From Oryza sativa Japonica Group (lineage: Eukaryota; Streptophyta; Magnoliopsida; Poales; Poaceae), in NCBI RefSeq assembly GCF_034140825.1, contig NC_089036.1, positions 23,883,001 to 23,947,000 of the forward strand: a stretch of 64,000 bases of DNA, read 5' to 3'. Made by a program: the position numbers and the translations under genes. Under the pieces are notes generated by a model. It was not told the origin of the DNA. It saw only the letters and a list, made by a program, of their open reading frames with translations, and searched no databases. This document shows positions 34,440-46,081 of the stretch, piece by piece (position 1 is the stretch's first letter; each line of letters opens with the position of its first letter).

Positions 34440-34690
34440 TGAACGGGTCTTGCAGGGCGAGAGGAGGAGGAGGAAGGTGCATGCTCCATGGTGACCACCA
34501 GCCACAGGACAGGGCACTCCCGGAGCGTTGGATTAGCCGCGAGGGACGATCCAACGGCCGAGATGCGTCTGGTGCAGGTATTTAAGCGCAATGCTGCTTT
34601 TCCTTGCGCTTGGCTGGCTGCACAACCACTTTTCTGCTTCTCCCTCTCTCACACATTCTCATCTCAAGAGCAGTAGCGGCGAAAGATGAA
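34440..34690 (+). promoter_or_regulatory. Orphan PP2C promoter/5' leader copy
   Basis: It is homologous to the PP2C-B (35700-36000) and PP2C-C (54490-54760) upstream regions. It has GGGCGAGAGGAGGAGG, the GAGCGTTGGAT.AGCCGCGAG run, a TATTTAAG box at 34579-34586 and the leader end AGCAGTAGCGGCGAAAG. No PP2C exon follows; TELO2-like sequence resumes at about 34690. Confidence 0.7.
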
Positions 34691-35160
34691 GGACAAATGT
34701 TATATCGAATTCCGTCTGCATTGCCTTTGATTTTAGTTTGAAAGAATGGATAATTTCACTGTGATATGATTCACAATCTGAAAAATAAAGAGCTAATGTC
34801 ACTCATCATATGCTTTAGTTTTCAGTAACCTACTCCTTCCTCTCATTCCTTTAGTCTAATATTATACTCATTCAGTGATCCAGATCTTTTCAGCAATTTG
34901 TAAAGAAAAACAGGACTTCTTTTTATCGTATAAAGAGAAACCAATCAAGCTGGAAACTCAATAACATTTTACAGTGTCATCTGACTCTTCCATTGGCATG
35001 TTTGTCTTGTAGATGGGTATGTGCTGCCTGCGGCTCCATTCTGAGATGGCCCTTCAGACATCACGAGCACTGGAATCGGCGGATCACAGCAAAGCCAGCG
35101 GAAGCAGGTCTCTCTACCTTCTAAGCTTGATAATATCATCATACCATTTTGCGAACATGA
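34690..35160 (+). pseudogene. Second TELO2-like 3' segment
   Basis: A diverged repeat of 33800-34250. It contains the last TELO2-like exon in better condition at about 35017-35155 (CLRLHSEMALQTSRALESAD). This segment plus the following PP2C promoter is a direct duplication of the preceding segment plus the orphan promoter. Confidence 0.6.
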
Positions 35161-35689
35161 TGTGAATCGATGTACTAGATTAAGTTGTAAATAAACATAT
35201 ACTTATCTTGCCATGTAAATTCCTGCTCAGCTAGTTCTGCTTAGGCTTGATCATATCGTATTACAGGCAGGGGCGGATCCAGGAACAAAAGATTGGGGGA
35301 GTTCAATTACACAGTTTCTTCAACCTTGAGCCATTTAGGGACTTTTTAGTTTATCATTTATGGTGAAAAAATCGAACGGGGTACTCCGGAGGGTATCCAT
35401 GGGTTTTGTGGGTGTAGGGGGGACTTGAGTCCCCCCTGCACCCACGTTGGATCCGCCCCTGATTACAGGATTTTTTTTTTAATCTGAGATTTGAAATACT
35501 AGAATTTTCGTCAGTCATACAAAAGAACATGATCGTGTTGAAATTGTATGGAAGTCATCCTGATCCAGCTTGTGTGTGAAAATTATACGAAGCTTCTACT
35601 CTGTCAAAAGAAAGAAAAAAAATAAACTCCTAGCTACGAATCTAGACATATTGTAGGTGGGATTGGTTTTTTTTTTAAGGGTAGTTGAA
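35161..35689. other. Intergenic, one hAT-type MITE
   Basis: AT-rich spacer between the TELO2-like segment and the PP2C-B promoter. Apart from the MITE nothing was recognised. Confidence 0.4.
35268..35461. mobile_element. hAT-type MITE, 194 bp
   Basis: It starts CAGGGGCGGATCCAGG and ends with the inverted copy (TTGGATCCGCCCCTG). It is flanked by a perfect 8-bp duplication ATTACAGG (35260-35267 and 35462-35469), the target length expected for hAT elements. Confidence 0.9.
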
Positions 35690-36005
35690 AATTTACATGT
35701 GGATGGATCATGCAGGGGGAGGGATCCGTGGGGACCACCAGCCACAGGATGGGGGCACTCCTCGAGCGTTGGATCAGCCGCGAGGGACGAACCGACGGAG
35801 GAGATACGTCCGTGCAGGGGGAGCGATCTGTGGGGACCACCAGCCACAGGATGGGGGCACTCCTCGACGTTGGATCAGCCGTCGACGATCCAGGTATTTA
35901 AGCACAACTATTTGCGCTTCGCAGCACAACCACTTTTCCGCATCTCTCCTCTCTCTCTCTCTCTCGGGGGTGTCAAGAGCGCAGCGGCGAAAGGTGGGAG
36001 GTGAG
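35690..36005 (+). promoter_or_regulatory. PP2C-B promoter with a 105-bp tandem duplication
   Basis: The segment GGGGACCACCAGCCACAGGA through GTTGGATCAGCCG occurs twice in tandem (about 35712-35816 and 35817-35890). TATTTAAG at 35895-35902 is the likely TATA box, matching 34579 and 54622. A CT-rich leader and GCAGCGGCGAAAGGTG follow. Confidence 0.7.
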
Positions 36006-38455
36006 ATCTCTCTCTCACTTCATCCTCCCCTCCTCTTCTGTGGTTTCGTCCGCCGCCTCCATCCCTAAACCCTACTTCTCCGAAAGCGCCGTGAGATTCT
36101 TCTCCCTACTCTTCTTCGATCTTGCTCCATTGGTGGTGGTGATGTTTGTTTGCTTGGTGTTTCGTGTCGCGGTCCTCTCGTTCTTGTCTTCGCTGAGTGG
36201 CATTGATCGAGCGGCACCGCGCGTCGAACTCTTGCTTGAATCTGGAGGCGTTTCGTCGATCCTTTTGTTTTTCGTTTCGTGTTCTTGGCTTCTTGTACCC
36301 GTGATGTTGACATGTTGTTGCCTGATGCATTTGAGGCGTGGTTTTCTTAGAGTTGGATGAGGAGGTTGACGAGCACCGAAGCTTCATGGTGATCTCGTTC
36401 GCCTCTCCTCAGAACACGTTGGTCTTGATCTTGCCTTCCGTTTCTCTATTTCTACCAGTGCAAGCTCGAGAAATTAAACCACATCAATTCGTTTTTCCAT
36501 TGGTGGTGGTGTTTGTTTGCTTGGTGTTTCGTGTCGCGGTTCTCTCGTTCTTATCTTCGCTGAGTGGCATTGATCGAGCGACATCCGAAATCTTGCTTGA
36601 ATCTGGAGGCGTCTCGTCATCCGAAACTTGAACCTCTTTACCGCCCTCTGATCCTCTCTATTTTTTTTCGTGTTCTTGGCTTCCTGTACCCGTGATGTTG
36701 TTGCTTGATGCATTTGAGGCGTGGTTTTTTTTGGAGTCGGATGAGGAGGTTGACGAGCACCGGAACTTCATGGTGGTCTCCGTTCGCCTCTCTCCCATCG
36801 GAACTTCATGGAGGTTGATCTTGATGGTTCCTGGCGCGACCAGTGCGTGCGCGAGAAGTTAGACGCCATGAATTCGTTTCTCTTCTCTGCTTTTTTTTTT
36901 CGCTTCTGTTTTGGTGTGTTGCGGAGGTGTCACTTTCTGAATTTGTATCAACCAAATTATTTTTGCTGTTCCTGATGCAATACGTTATACGCCCGTCTTC
37001 CTTACGACTGATCAAGTAGCACCGCGCCTTGTTCTCTTCTCGTCTCGAATCTTAAGGCGTTTCGGAATCCGAATTTTCTACGATTTTTCTTGGCCGTGTT
37101 TGGTATCGCGGTTCTCTGGTTCGATCATGTCTTCGCTGTGTGGCATTTGATCGAGCAGCAACCGCGTCTCGACCTCTCTTTGAATCTTGAGGCGTTTCGG
37201 CACCCGAAACTTGGGGCAAGGTTCACAGCGGTTTGATCTTTTTTTTTTCCCTCTTGTTCTTGGTTTCCCGTACCCGTGCTTTTGTTGCTTTGATGGTTTT
37301 GAAGTTTGAGGTTGGGTGTGGTTTTCTTCGAGTTGGAGGAGAAGGTTGATGAGCGCCGAAGCTTCATGGTGATCTCCGTTCGCTTCTCTCCTTGGAACAC
37401 GTTGGTCTTGATCTTGCTGTGTGTGTCTCAAAGACTACACCAGTGCGTGCGCGAAGAATTCGTTTGTCTTCTCTGCTTGTATTTTTCAGTTTGTTCTGTT
37501 AATTTTGGTGTGTTGCGGGAGTTCAGTTTCTGAGAATTTATTAACCAGATGCCGCCATCGGCCTTCTTGTTCTTTTGGCTGTTCCTGATGCAGGATGCTT
37601 TTTCTCTATGTGTCTCTCTGACGTGTTCTCTTGGTTTAGTTTCTGTTTGGAAAGAACTCCATGTTCTGTTCATACAATGATTTCTGCATGTGTAGCTTGG
37701 TTAAACTGCTTGTTGTTTTTTTCCCTTTTCGATGAGAAATCTTCTGACTCTTTGCATATCAAAGAAGCTTTCATCTCTTGAATCTTAGATTTGGGATCCT
37801 TCTAAGCCCAACGGTTTTGGTTCTGCGAGATTGTACAATTTCTTCATGTTTGTTACCTATATTTTACTTCTCGGTGACGCTGTCATGTTGTATTCTCCTT
37901 GCTGAATTCTACTATAAGTGCACGCTGCTGTCTCTGTTTTTCTTCTTCTGTTCACTTCATACTCTGTTTCGAATTATTGAAGTTTTAATACACCAAAGAG
38001 GTGGCCATATCGGGAGGAAATTTATTGTCCTTGTACAATACGCCTTTTCTGTTTGTTTCCTCTTCATTTCACTTTGGAATTTGGTGTTATGATTTGTGTC
38101 AGAAAAGCTTATATGGCGTTCTTACAAAACCTTGTATGCATTTTGTTCACAGTAATATTTTATTTTAATTCTTCCTTGCTTGATTCTTGTATAAGATATA
38201 AGATTAATGTGTATAATTACTGCAGCATTGCAACTGAAGATTGATGATCTCATGTTATATGTCTCAAAAATGCATTTAGGGGCCCTGATAAATAGTGTCA
38301 TATCATGTTATGTCTAGTTGACTCCTTTTCGTGTTTTTACGAAAGCTCTTATGTATTTAATTGATCTGTAGTGTTTTGTAATTGTATTCACTTTACTCTT
38401 TCTCCATATTTGTCAATAAAGTTATTGTATATTTGTATTCATGTTATAAATTTTC
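36006..38455 (+). other. PP2C-B 5' leader intron with internal repeats
   Basis: A long non-coding leader, ending in the acceptor TTTTCAG just before the coding exon. It contains three imperfect direct copies of a unit of about 350 bp (about 36130-36480, 36499-36880 and 37080-37450). Each has CGTGTTTGGT/CTTGGTGTTTCG, a GCATTTGATCGAGC-like run, and a GACGAGCACCGAAGCTTCATGG-like run. PP2C-C has about one copy (54850-55260). From about 37540 it is almost identical to the PP2C-C leader. Confidence 0.65.
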
Positions 38456-38474
38456 AGCAAAACAAAGGTCTGCT

Positions 38475-41400
38475 ATGGGTAACAGCCTTCCTGTAGAATC
38501 AAAGTTCACTGATGAAAAAGAGAATGACAGAATTAAGTATGTTGTGTCGTCTATGCAAGGATGGGGTGAGAAAATGGAAGATGCTGTGAGTAAACTTGCA
38601 GCCTTTTGTATGACAAAAAAAAGGATAGTTCTGCAAAAATTTCTTACTGATCTGTAAGTAATTGTGTAAAATACTGTGACTGACATATGCCCTCTATATT
38701 CTCTAGCATGCAGCTATTCTAAATCTTGATGATACCATGACGTCATTCTTTGGTGTTTATGATGGCCATGGAGGTTTGATCTTCATTCTCCTTTTTTTTT
38801 GGTTTCAAATCCTCCATATTGTCGGCATAACTGTTTACATCATGCTTTGTTTGTCTTTGTGTGTCATGTGTTTATCTATGTGCATGTTTCGAGAACTTTA
38901 CTGTTTATGCTGAAACTTTTACCTGTCAATTTTCAAATAAATATTAAGCTACAGTTCTGGATAATGAGCCAAGTTTGCTAATTAGTACTAATCACCTATG
39001 TGCGGTGTGCTTTCTAGGATAACATGAACTGCGTAAACAGAATATTAATTTACGAGGGATAAAACACTGCATGGGTGTGAGTTAATATTAACAGTCATGA
39101 TAATTAAAAGGATAGCCACTGATGAACATGTTGGTTAATTTATGTGTGGTGCTATTTTTCTTATGATACCTATGAAGTGCTGATCTGCTGTGTTCATCAC
39201 ATTGTTTTGCTTTATAAGCTTCTATATGCACATAGGAGTAATCTTGAGCCACCATTCTGAGTTGTTTATTTTCTATCTCAGGAGCTGAAGTAGCATCATA
39301 TTGTGCAAAACGATTTCATATTGAGCTTTGCAATCATGAAGACTACGACAGCAATCTAAGTAATGCGATGAGGAGTGCGTTTTACAGGTTATTTTCGCCT
39401 AGTCTATATCATTTTGTTGCACTGAATGATGCTGCACTTGCAAATTTGGAATTTCATTGTTCCTGTGTAATTTCTGCAGCATGGATGAGGACCTGCAACT
39501 GTCCGATGCTTGGAGGGAGTTAGTTATTCCTCGTAATAATGGATGGATGTATTTTCTCAAGGCTGCAGCTTGTACAAGCATTTGCAAGGTATCTTTTAAA
39601 CCCTGAACGTCTTTTAATATCCATATATTGAAGGTACTCAAAACTGTATTTGTTGGACAGTGCATATTGTATCTATGAAAAAGGAAATGGAAGAATGTGT
39701 GTGATATCGAGACTATTGTTCTTTCTTGAGATGTACTTTGGAGTTGGAAGAGATATGTTTAACCCTAACCTTGACTAATTGCTCCTATTAAAAAAGGTTC
39801 AGTTAGTTACATATCAATTGTCTGGTTTACTGCGTTGGAGGCCAACAGGTTCTTAAGTTCACATTGCACCTTGGTTCTTATCATACTGTGGTACTACCCT
39901 AAATTGAGGTATTGTTTGCGGCATCTCTTCTATGGTAATCTCTTTCATACACTGGTTTGGCTTTCAGAAATGTTTTTCTTTGTCTGGTGGCTTTGGTGAG
40001 CTATTTCTTGCTTGACTTGTATTTCTAACTATGTTGGGATTCCCTATTATGTCCTCCAATTCATTTCTTCTTTTTCCAGGCAACTTATACTGAGCCAGCA
40101 TATGAAGGGAGCACAGCATGTGTGGTTGTCATCAGAGGTAACCAATTGATTGTTGGACATGCTGGTGATTCTCGTTGTGTACTCTCAAGAAATGGTCAGG
40201 TATAGTGACTATTTCCTTTTCGAATTTCTTGTTGGTACCTAATTTGCATGTTCTCTTATTTTGGTGCCTAACATTTGTGCTTGTTTCTGTTGTGTCAAAA
40301 GGCCAGTGCATTATCCGTCGATCATAAACCAGACAGTGAGTCTGAAAGAGAGAGAGTTCAGAATGCAGGAGGAGTAGCTGTTGGGCATAGTTATCGTAAA
40401 ATAATGGGGAGGTGGGTAACCAAGAAACAATGGGGCTTTACTGATTTTAAGGGAAGAGTATCAATCTCAAGATCAATTGGTATAGTCTTGCCTGGATCTG
40501 TTTTTCGTTTATTGCAGATAATAGCACCGAAAAAAAACATATTATGTTGTGATTTGCTGATGTGTTTTACCCACTTACATTTCAGGGGACTTTGCTTGCA
40601 AGAAGAACGAACGTTTACCTCCTGAAGATCAAATGCTGACATGTAATCCGGACATCCTGACTGTAAGTGCCACTATGTTTGTTTAGTATTTGGTTGAATA
40701 TGAAGTTTGTGCTGCTTTGTGGGGTCTGATGGAAAATCCCCCTTTCTGCGTCAGATGGACATAACTGATGACATGGAGTTTCTTGTGATAGCAACTGAAG
40801 GCCTCTGGTAAATTTTGAACAAAAAATAACTGACAATAATTATTATTTGATCATTTTGATGTCACTAGTACTCTTTGTGATGCTGTTTTCTTTCTCCTGC
40901 TGATGCATATATAGTTTCATTTATAGTTGCATACCTACTGTACTATGTTTTTTCCATGCAGGTGCAACATGACAAATCAAAATGTGGTTGATCACACACA
41001 TGACCGTCTTTTGGTGAGTCCTTTTCTTTTGCTCAGTTTGTCTTCTTGGCAGGACAAGAGATCTCCTACTGTAATAGCAAAAATATTTTGTGTCAAATTC
41101 TAGGAAATGACTTCACTCAGGCAATATAAAGCATCCGATTTTTTAAAAAAGAAAAAAACAAGTGCTAATAAGTACACTGTCATCTGCTTTGTGATTGTTC
41201 GATTCTTTTGTTGTTAAAACTGCTGTTCCTTTTGCCTTGATCAATATTGCTGTGACTAATATCTTGCATGTTTACGTCAAAAAAATATCTTGCATGCTCG
41301 ATTGTTTCGTTGTTAAAACTGTTGTTCCTTTTGCTGTGGCCAAATATTGCTGACTTGCTGTGACCAATTAATATCGCTATGCAGGAGGGTGCAGAAGCGC

Positions 41401-41882
41401 GTGTCATCTGTGAGGAGCTTGTTCAGTTTGGCTTGCCATCGGGCGACAACACGACCGTCATCCTGGTTCTGTTCAAGCCCGGCGCCTACCCTGCTGTTCC
41501 GCCGGTCGACACCGACACTGACACTGACAGCCACACCGGCGATGATGTCGACAACAACGACCCCGCCAACGAGGTTGATCCCACTGCCAATGCCGGGTCT
41601 GATGACAGCAACACCAGCGATGAGGTCAAGGTCGACGCCACTGCCACTGCCGTCGGCAGCAGCAGTACCACCGCCGTGGCTGCCGACGAAGCCACCGTGG
41701 TGTCGTTGTCGACTGCAACCATCACCATTGTGGACAACTACTTCTTCATTAACACCAGCGAGGAGGTTGATCCCACTGCCAATGCCGGGTCTGACGACAG
41801 CAACACCGGCGACGAGGTCAAGGTCGACGCCACTGCCAGTTCCGGTCTTTCCGATTGGGAACTTATATATTCTGAATTCTGA
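38475..41882 (+). CDS. PP2C-like protein, copy B
   Basis: Ten coding exons: 38475-38585, 38707-38773, 39282-39387, 39480-39588, 40080-40199, 40302-40479, 40586-40662, 40755-40807, 40962-41013 and 41385-41882. All are GT-AG and the total encodes 456 residues. The start (MGNSLPVES) is identical in copy C and suggests possible N-myristoylation (MG at the N-terminus). Motifs: MEDAH at 34-38, VYDGHGG at 54-60, AGDSRC, DHKPD, SRSIGD and GDNTT. Two active-site positions are non-canonical: the Arg of GWRxxMED is Gly (GWGEKMED), and the Asp of DG(I/L)WD is Glu (TEGLWC). A tail of about 130 residues is Asp/Thr/Ala-rich and contains a near-duplicate [15 protein letters not shown] unit. Exon 4 ends differently from copies A and C ([10 protein letters not shown] instead of a GVCAN-type end). 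It is probably a pseudophosphatase or a weak enzyme (inference). From memory, such genes are annotated in rice as probable PP2C 21/22. Confidence 0.88.
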
Positions 41883-42180
41883 TCCTGTTAGTGGTAGACG
41901 AGTAATAGCACCGACCCGTTGATAGTAGTAGTTTGGTTGTGCTACTTTGCTAGACTGAGACACCTTGAATTAATTGTTTACGAATCATCTCTAGCCTTTT
42001 TAGTTCTGAAGGTGATTGATCTAGTGATGCTTTTGTTGATCTTCATTTTGAATCTCTGTGCATGGTAGTGGTTTATGAACTACTAGTAGTATTTTTCCCA
42101 GTTTCCTTTTGACCAAAGTTTTCTTCATTCTTCTAGTCTCTGTGACTGTGATACTCAAAATCTTTTCTCGGGAATCTGTA
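41883..42180 (+). other. PP2C-B 3' UTR
   Basis: It shares GTGATTGATCTAGTGATGCTTT and downstream pieces with the 3' flanks of copies A and C. Homology ends near 42180. Confidence 0.6.
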
Positions 42181-42289
42181 ACTAGGATTAAGGCACGAAA
42201 ATTTTCTCTCCTTTTTTTCAAGAGATATCCTGAATTTGCGACCTCTCTCTTCCGCCTTCCCCGCGCGGGGGGTAAAAAAAAACAGAAAG

Positions 42290-42740
42290 TTAGAAAAAAT
42301 TATGTATAAAAAATTTGAATTCAAATTCAAATTTGAATCAGGTATGTAAACTTTTGACTTATAAACTTTGGATCTATAAAGTTTAGATGTATAGAAATAC
42401 TATATATAGAAAATATTTGAATTCAAATTCAAATTTGAATCGGGTATATAAACTTTAGGTCTATAAACTTTAGATGTATAGAAATACTATATATGAAAAA
42501 TATTTGAATTTAAATTCAAATTTAAATCAGATCTAATTCAAATTTAAATTTGAATCGGATATATGAACTTTAGGTCTATGAACTTTAGGTGTATAAACTT
42601 TAGATGTATAGAAATACTATATATAAAAATATTTGAATTCAAATTCAAATTTGAATCGGATATATAAACTTTTAGCAAAAAAAACTTTAGATATGTAAAC
42701 TTGAGGTGTATAAACTTTAGGTGTATAAATTTACTAAAAT
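42290..42740. repeat. AT-rich tandem repeat, about four units
   Basis: Units of roughly 90-125 bp are built on TTTGAATTCAAATTCAAATT, then GAATC(G/A)G(G/A)TATATAAACTTT and TATAGAAATACTATATAT. Starts lie near 42309, 42413, 42501 and 42630. The GAATTCAAATTCAAATTTGAA core is near-palindromic. Confidence 0.8.
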
Positions 42741-43430
42741 AGGAAAGTAATATGGTGAAAAAAAAAATAAATTAGGTGGAGGGAGGGAGGGAGAGGAGGG
42801 GGAAATCTAATCGCCCTGGGCGATCGCTCAGTAGCATTTCCGTTCCCCGCGTTCACTTGCCCACCCGTCCGCTTGATCGTGCGGGAAACCAACAGGCAAC
42901 AGCGATGCAGGAGGGAGTTCTATGTATTGGGTACTGTTGAATTTGATTCCAAAATTGAATCTCAAAATTCAGGTTTCCAATTAAATATCCCTTCCTATGA
43001 ATCCTTGCCATCTACTTCTCCCAATTCCAAAAATATCGAATTCATATTCACGCTCCCATCGGATGGCCTAATCAGTCAAAGAAAAAGCCAAATGTTAAAT
43101 TTTCAAACTTAATTTTAAGATATTTTCAACGTAGTTTCTTTTTCACCATTGGTTTTTAAGTCATAAAAACACGTATATAAAAGTTTTATCTATAAATTCA
43201 TTTTTATTTCCTAATAAGCCGTAGGAAAAAAGCCAACCGATGGGGACCTCAGTTTACCTTCTTGACTCCTTGTTGAACCCTTGAGTTCAAATATCCAATT
43301 TGAATTCAAGTCCAAATCAAACCAGACCCCAAATTTCTTCAAATAATTTCCTGGAAAATGGTCAAACATTTTCCCCTCTGGTGGGCTGCCTCTCCTTTCT
43401 TTTTAGATAATGGAAATGGATTGCATCTCC
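42741..43430. other. Intergenic, nothing recognised
   Basis: It contains a GGGAGGGAGGGAGAGGAGG run and otherwise unique AT-rich sequence. No gene, TIR or repeat is supported. Confidence 0.4.
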
Positions 43431-44280
43431 GGCTTCTGTCATAAGACACACAGCCATAAATTTAATAGTAATAAAAATGTAAGATAAAAGTAAATCAAAA
43501 TGAGAAATAAGGTGATGGGACAAATCCCCAACTCCCCTTTATTATTGACTAATGTTAAACCACATAAAATATTTTAGCTAGCAATTCTTATGAAACTACG
43601 CCACCCATAGTGGAATAAGAGACCCTTGGCTACCGATTCCAAGAGTGTAGCACCATTGCGCATAGTATCCTGCTCCTCTTGTGGTAGCATTGTAGACCAT
43701 AAGTGGAGCCAGTAGGAAGACATGAAGATAACCTGCATAGGGTTAGATAATTGTTTACCATTAAAAACTTTATCATTGCGACAACGCCAAATTGACCAAC
43801 ATACAGCGCTAGCTCCAATTAGAATCATCTTCTTAATGGACCTAGATACCCCTCTAAGCCAATTATCGAAAATGTTTTTGGCGTTACGGGGTGGGGGGAT
43901 ATTAAAAACAAAAAACACACATCTCCAAAAACAAACTGAGCAACATGACACTCAAAGAAAAGATGTTGGATTGTCTCTTGTGTATAGCAGAAAGAACAAT
44001 GTTTGTCTCCGCCCCCTCCAATTTTCTTTTACCCAGGTTATCTTTCGTTAGAAATACTTTCTTGTGAAGAAACTACATAAAGACCTTGATCTCCAGTGGA
44101 ATTTTCAAGTCCCACAGAATTCTCTTTTTGATCCGAACATTACAGTTCATGATCGCGACATACATAGATTTGACGGAAAATTGACCATTCTTATAGAGCG
44201 ACCATACAAAGCAGTCCTTTTCATTTGACAGAGTTATATTAGCTAGCCTGAGGATCAAATCGTTCCACTCGATTAGCTAG
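43431..44280 (-). mobile_element. 5'-truncated LINE fragment (zf-RVT end of ORF2)
   Basis: On the minus strand, 44258-44073 encodes WSLYKNGQFSVKSMYVAI with a KIPLEIKVF end. After a frame break, 43951-43574 encodes WSIWRCRNDKVFNGK and an ORF end (GWRSFIRIAS). This is the zinc-binding reverse-transcriptase C-terminal region found in plant L1-type LINEs and their domesticated relatives. Only this C-terminal end is present, with a frameshift near 43950-44070. The reverse-transcriptase core is absent. Confidence 0.75.
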
Positions 44281-45185
44281 CCTCTCCTTTCTATGTGGAA
44301 AAAGTACATTGAAGGTCCCTCGACTTGTCATCGAGTTACAAAATCATCCCTCACCCGTAAAATCAGATATATGACATCCTTCAACTTACAAAATCGTTCA
44401 TTTTAGATCCTTTAGTAGTTTTGTTCTGGTTTTATTTGACATGGCGGCTGAGTCAGCGTGGGACCCACGTGAGCCCCACATTTCTGGATGCCACGTCTCT
44501 TCCTCACCAGTCAACGAGGTTTTTTCCTATATGCCATTAAGAAAGATGGTGCCTGCTTCTGTGCCACTAAAAAGTTTAAGCCTCCCTCTCTGCCATCGTT
44601 AAACTTTATCGTGCCCTCCACACTATTCCGTCTGTTTTTGTTGTAACGGTGGGTAATGGCGCAGTAAAATGACTTAGTTGCCCTTTGGTCCAATATGCTC
44701 TCTCCTAGCACTCTCCTCTCTCCCCTCAGATGCAGCAGCAGCAGCCAAGGAGCGGAGGGGAGAAGACGGCGGCACTGCGACAGCGACGGGGCGCTGCGAC
44801 GACGACGATGACGACGGGGGCAGCGCTGCGACGGCGGCGGCGGCGGCATTGCTGCGACGACGACGGTGGCGGCATCGCTGCGCGACGAAGACGGCGGCAA
44901 CAACGCTGCGACGACGACGACGACGAAGACGGGGGCGGCGCTGCGACGACAGCGGCGGCGGCAGTGCTGCGCGACGACGGGGGCGGCAGCGCTGCGACAA
45001 CAACGACGACGACCAACACAACTATGGCTGCGAGGACTATTGATACTTGCTACTGGTGTTCATGACTGTTGATGCTTGCTACTAGTAATGCTTGCTACTA
45101 GTGATGCCAGGACCAGCACAACGACGGCCGACGGCGGCGAGGACTATTGATGCTTGCTACTAGTGATGCCAGCGACCTCGCCTGA

Positions 45186-45710
45186 TCAGCCGCGCGGCAC
45201 ATCCAGGAAGCCATCAGACCCACCCAGCTCGACCGAAAAAATTCGCAAGAACCACAGCTCACAGCCACAGGACCAAGTGTCCGTCCTAATTTCCGCGAAG
45301 ACGAGTGCGAGAGATTGCTTACTCGGGCCGCCGAAGGGGATGGGTCCGGGGTTGAGCCCGGCGGCGATGCTCGGCGGCGGCTGGACGTGGAGCACGACGA
45401 GCGCGCCGTCAGGGCGGAGGCGGAGGTTGTCGGCCGGAGGTCCTCGCCGCTCGTGTTGACGCCGGCTTGCATCTGCGTCAGCGGCGGAGGCGGAGCCGCC
45501 ACCGCAACGTGGACTGGTTCGTTGAACTCCATGCGGATCCACGGCATGGTGAAGCTGGAGGAGCCGGTTGGACCGAGGTTGAGGAACAGCGCACCGACGA
45601 CGAGGATCAGGACGACGACGACCGGGCCGAGGCGACGGCGGCGCGGTGCCCCAGCTGGGCGGCGGCCTGACCGCCTGAGGGAGAAGAGGGGAATCGAGGG
45701 AGAAGACTGA
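45186..45710 (-). pseudogene. Possible captured gene 5' end with a signal-anchor
   Basis: The minus-strand reading of about 45640-45460 gives a basic stretch, a hydrophobic segment (VVVVLILVVGALFLNL) and a downstream GC-rich region. This resembles the N-terminus of a type II membrane protein such as a Golgi glycosyltransferase. No catalytic domain follows. It lies inside the nested MULE, so transposon capture is likely. The assignment is weak. Confidence 0.35.
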
Positions 45711-45874
45711 GTGAAAGGGCAAGAGCGACATTTTTTCTACCCGGGCCCATATGTCAGAGCTGCCAAATAGTTAAATCTAAACGGAATAGCAACGGAACGG
45801 TGTGGAGGGCGCGATAAAATTCGACAATGGTATAAAGGGAGGGCTCAAATATTTTAGTGGCACAGGGACATATA

Positions 45875-46081
45875 GGGCCATTTTGGTTTGATGCCAATTC
45901 TTGCCCTACCAATTCTTTGGTAGTTTTGAATAGTACATGTTAGCATTTTGGATTGGAGCCAAATTTTGCCAAATCAATAGAGTGGAGCCAAATCTGTACT
46001 ATAAAAAATTTGTTAGTGCCAAAATGTGCCTAAGGTTTGGTACTACCAATATTTTGGTAGGGTTTCAAACCAAACAAGCCC
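45875..46081. mobile_element. MITE nested in the inner MULE
   Basis: Termini GGGCCATTTTGGTTTGATGC and (reverse complement) GGGCTTGTTTGGTTTGAAAC. It is the same family as 6833-7110. Flanks share ATA. Removing it restores colinearity of the inner MULE inverted repeat. Confidence 0.8.

Noticed and set aside
44678-45072. Open frames rich in Ala/Arg/Asp over the GACGAC microsatellite
   Set aside because: They are microsatellite translations in several frames; no protein is supported.
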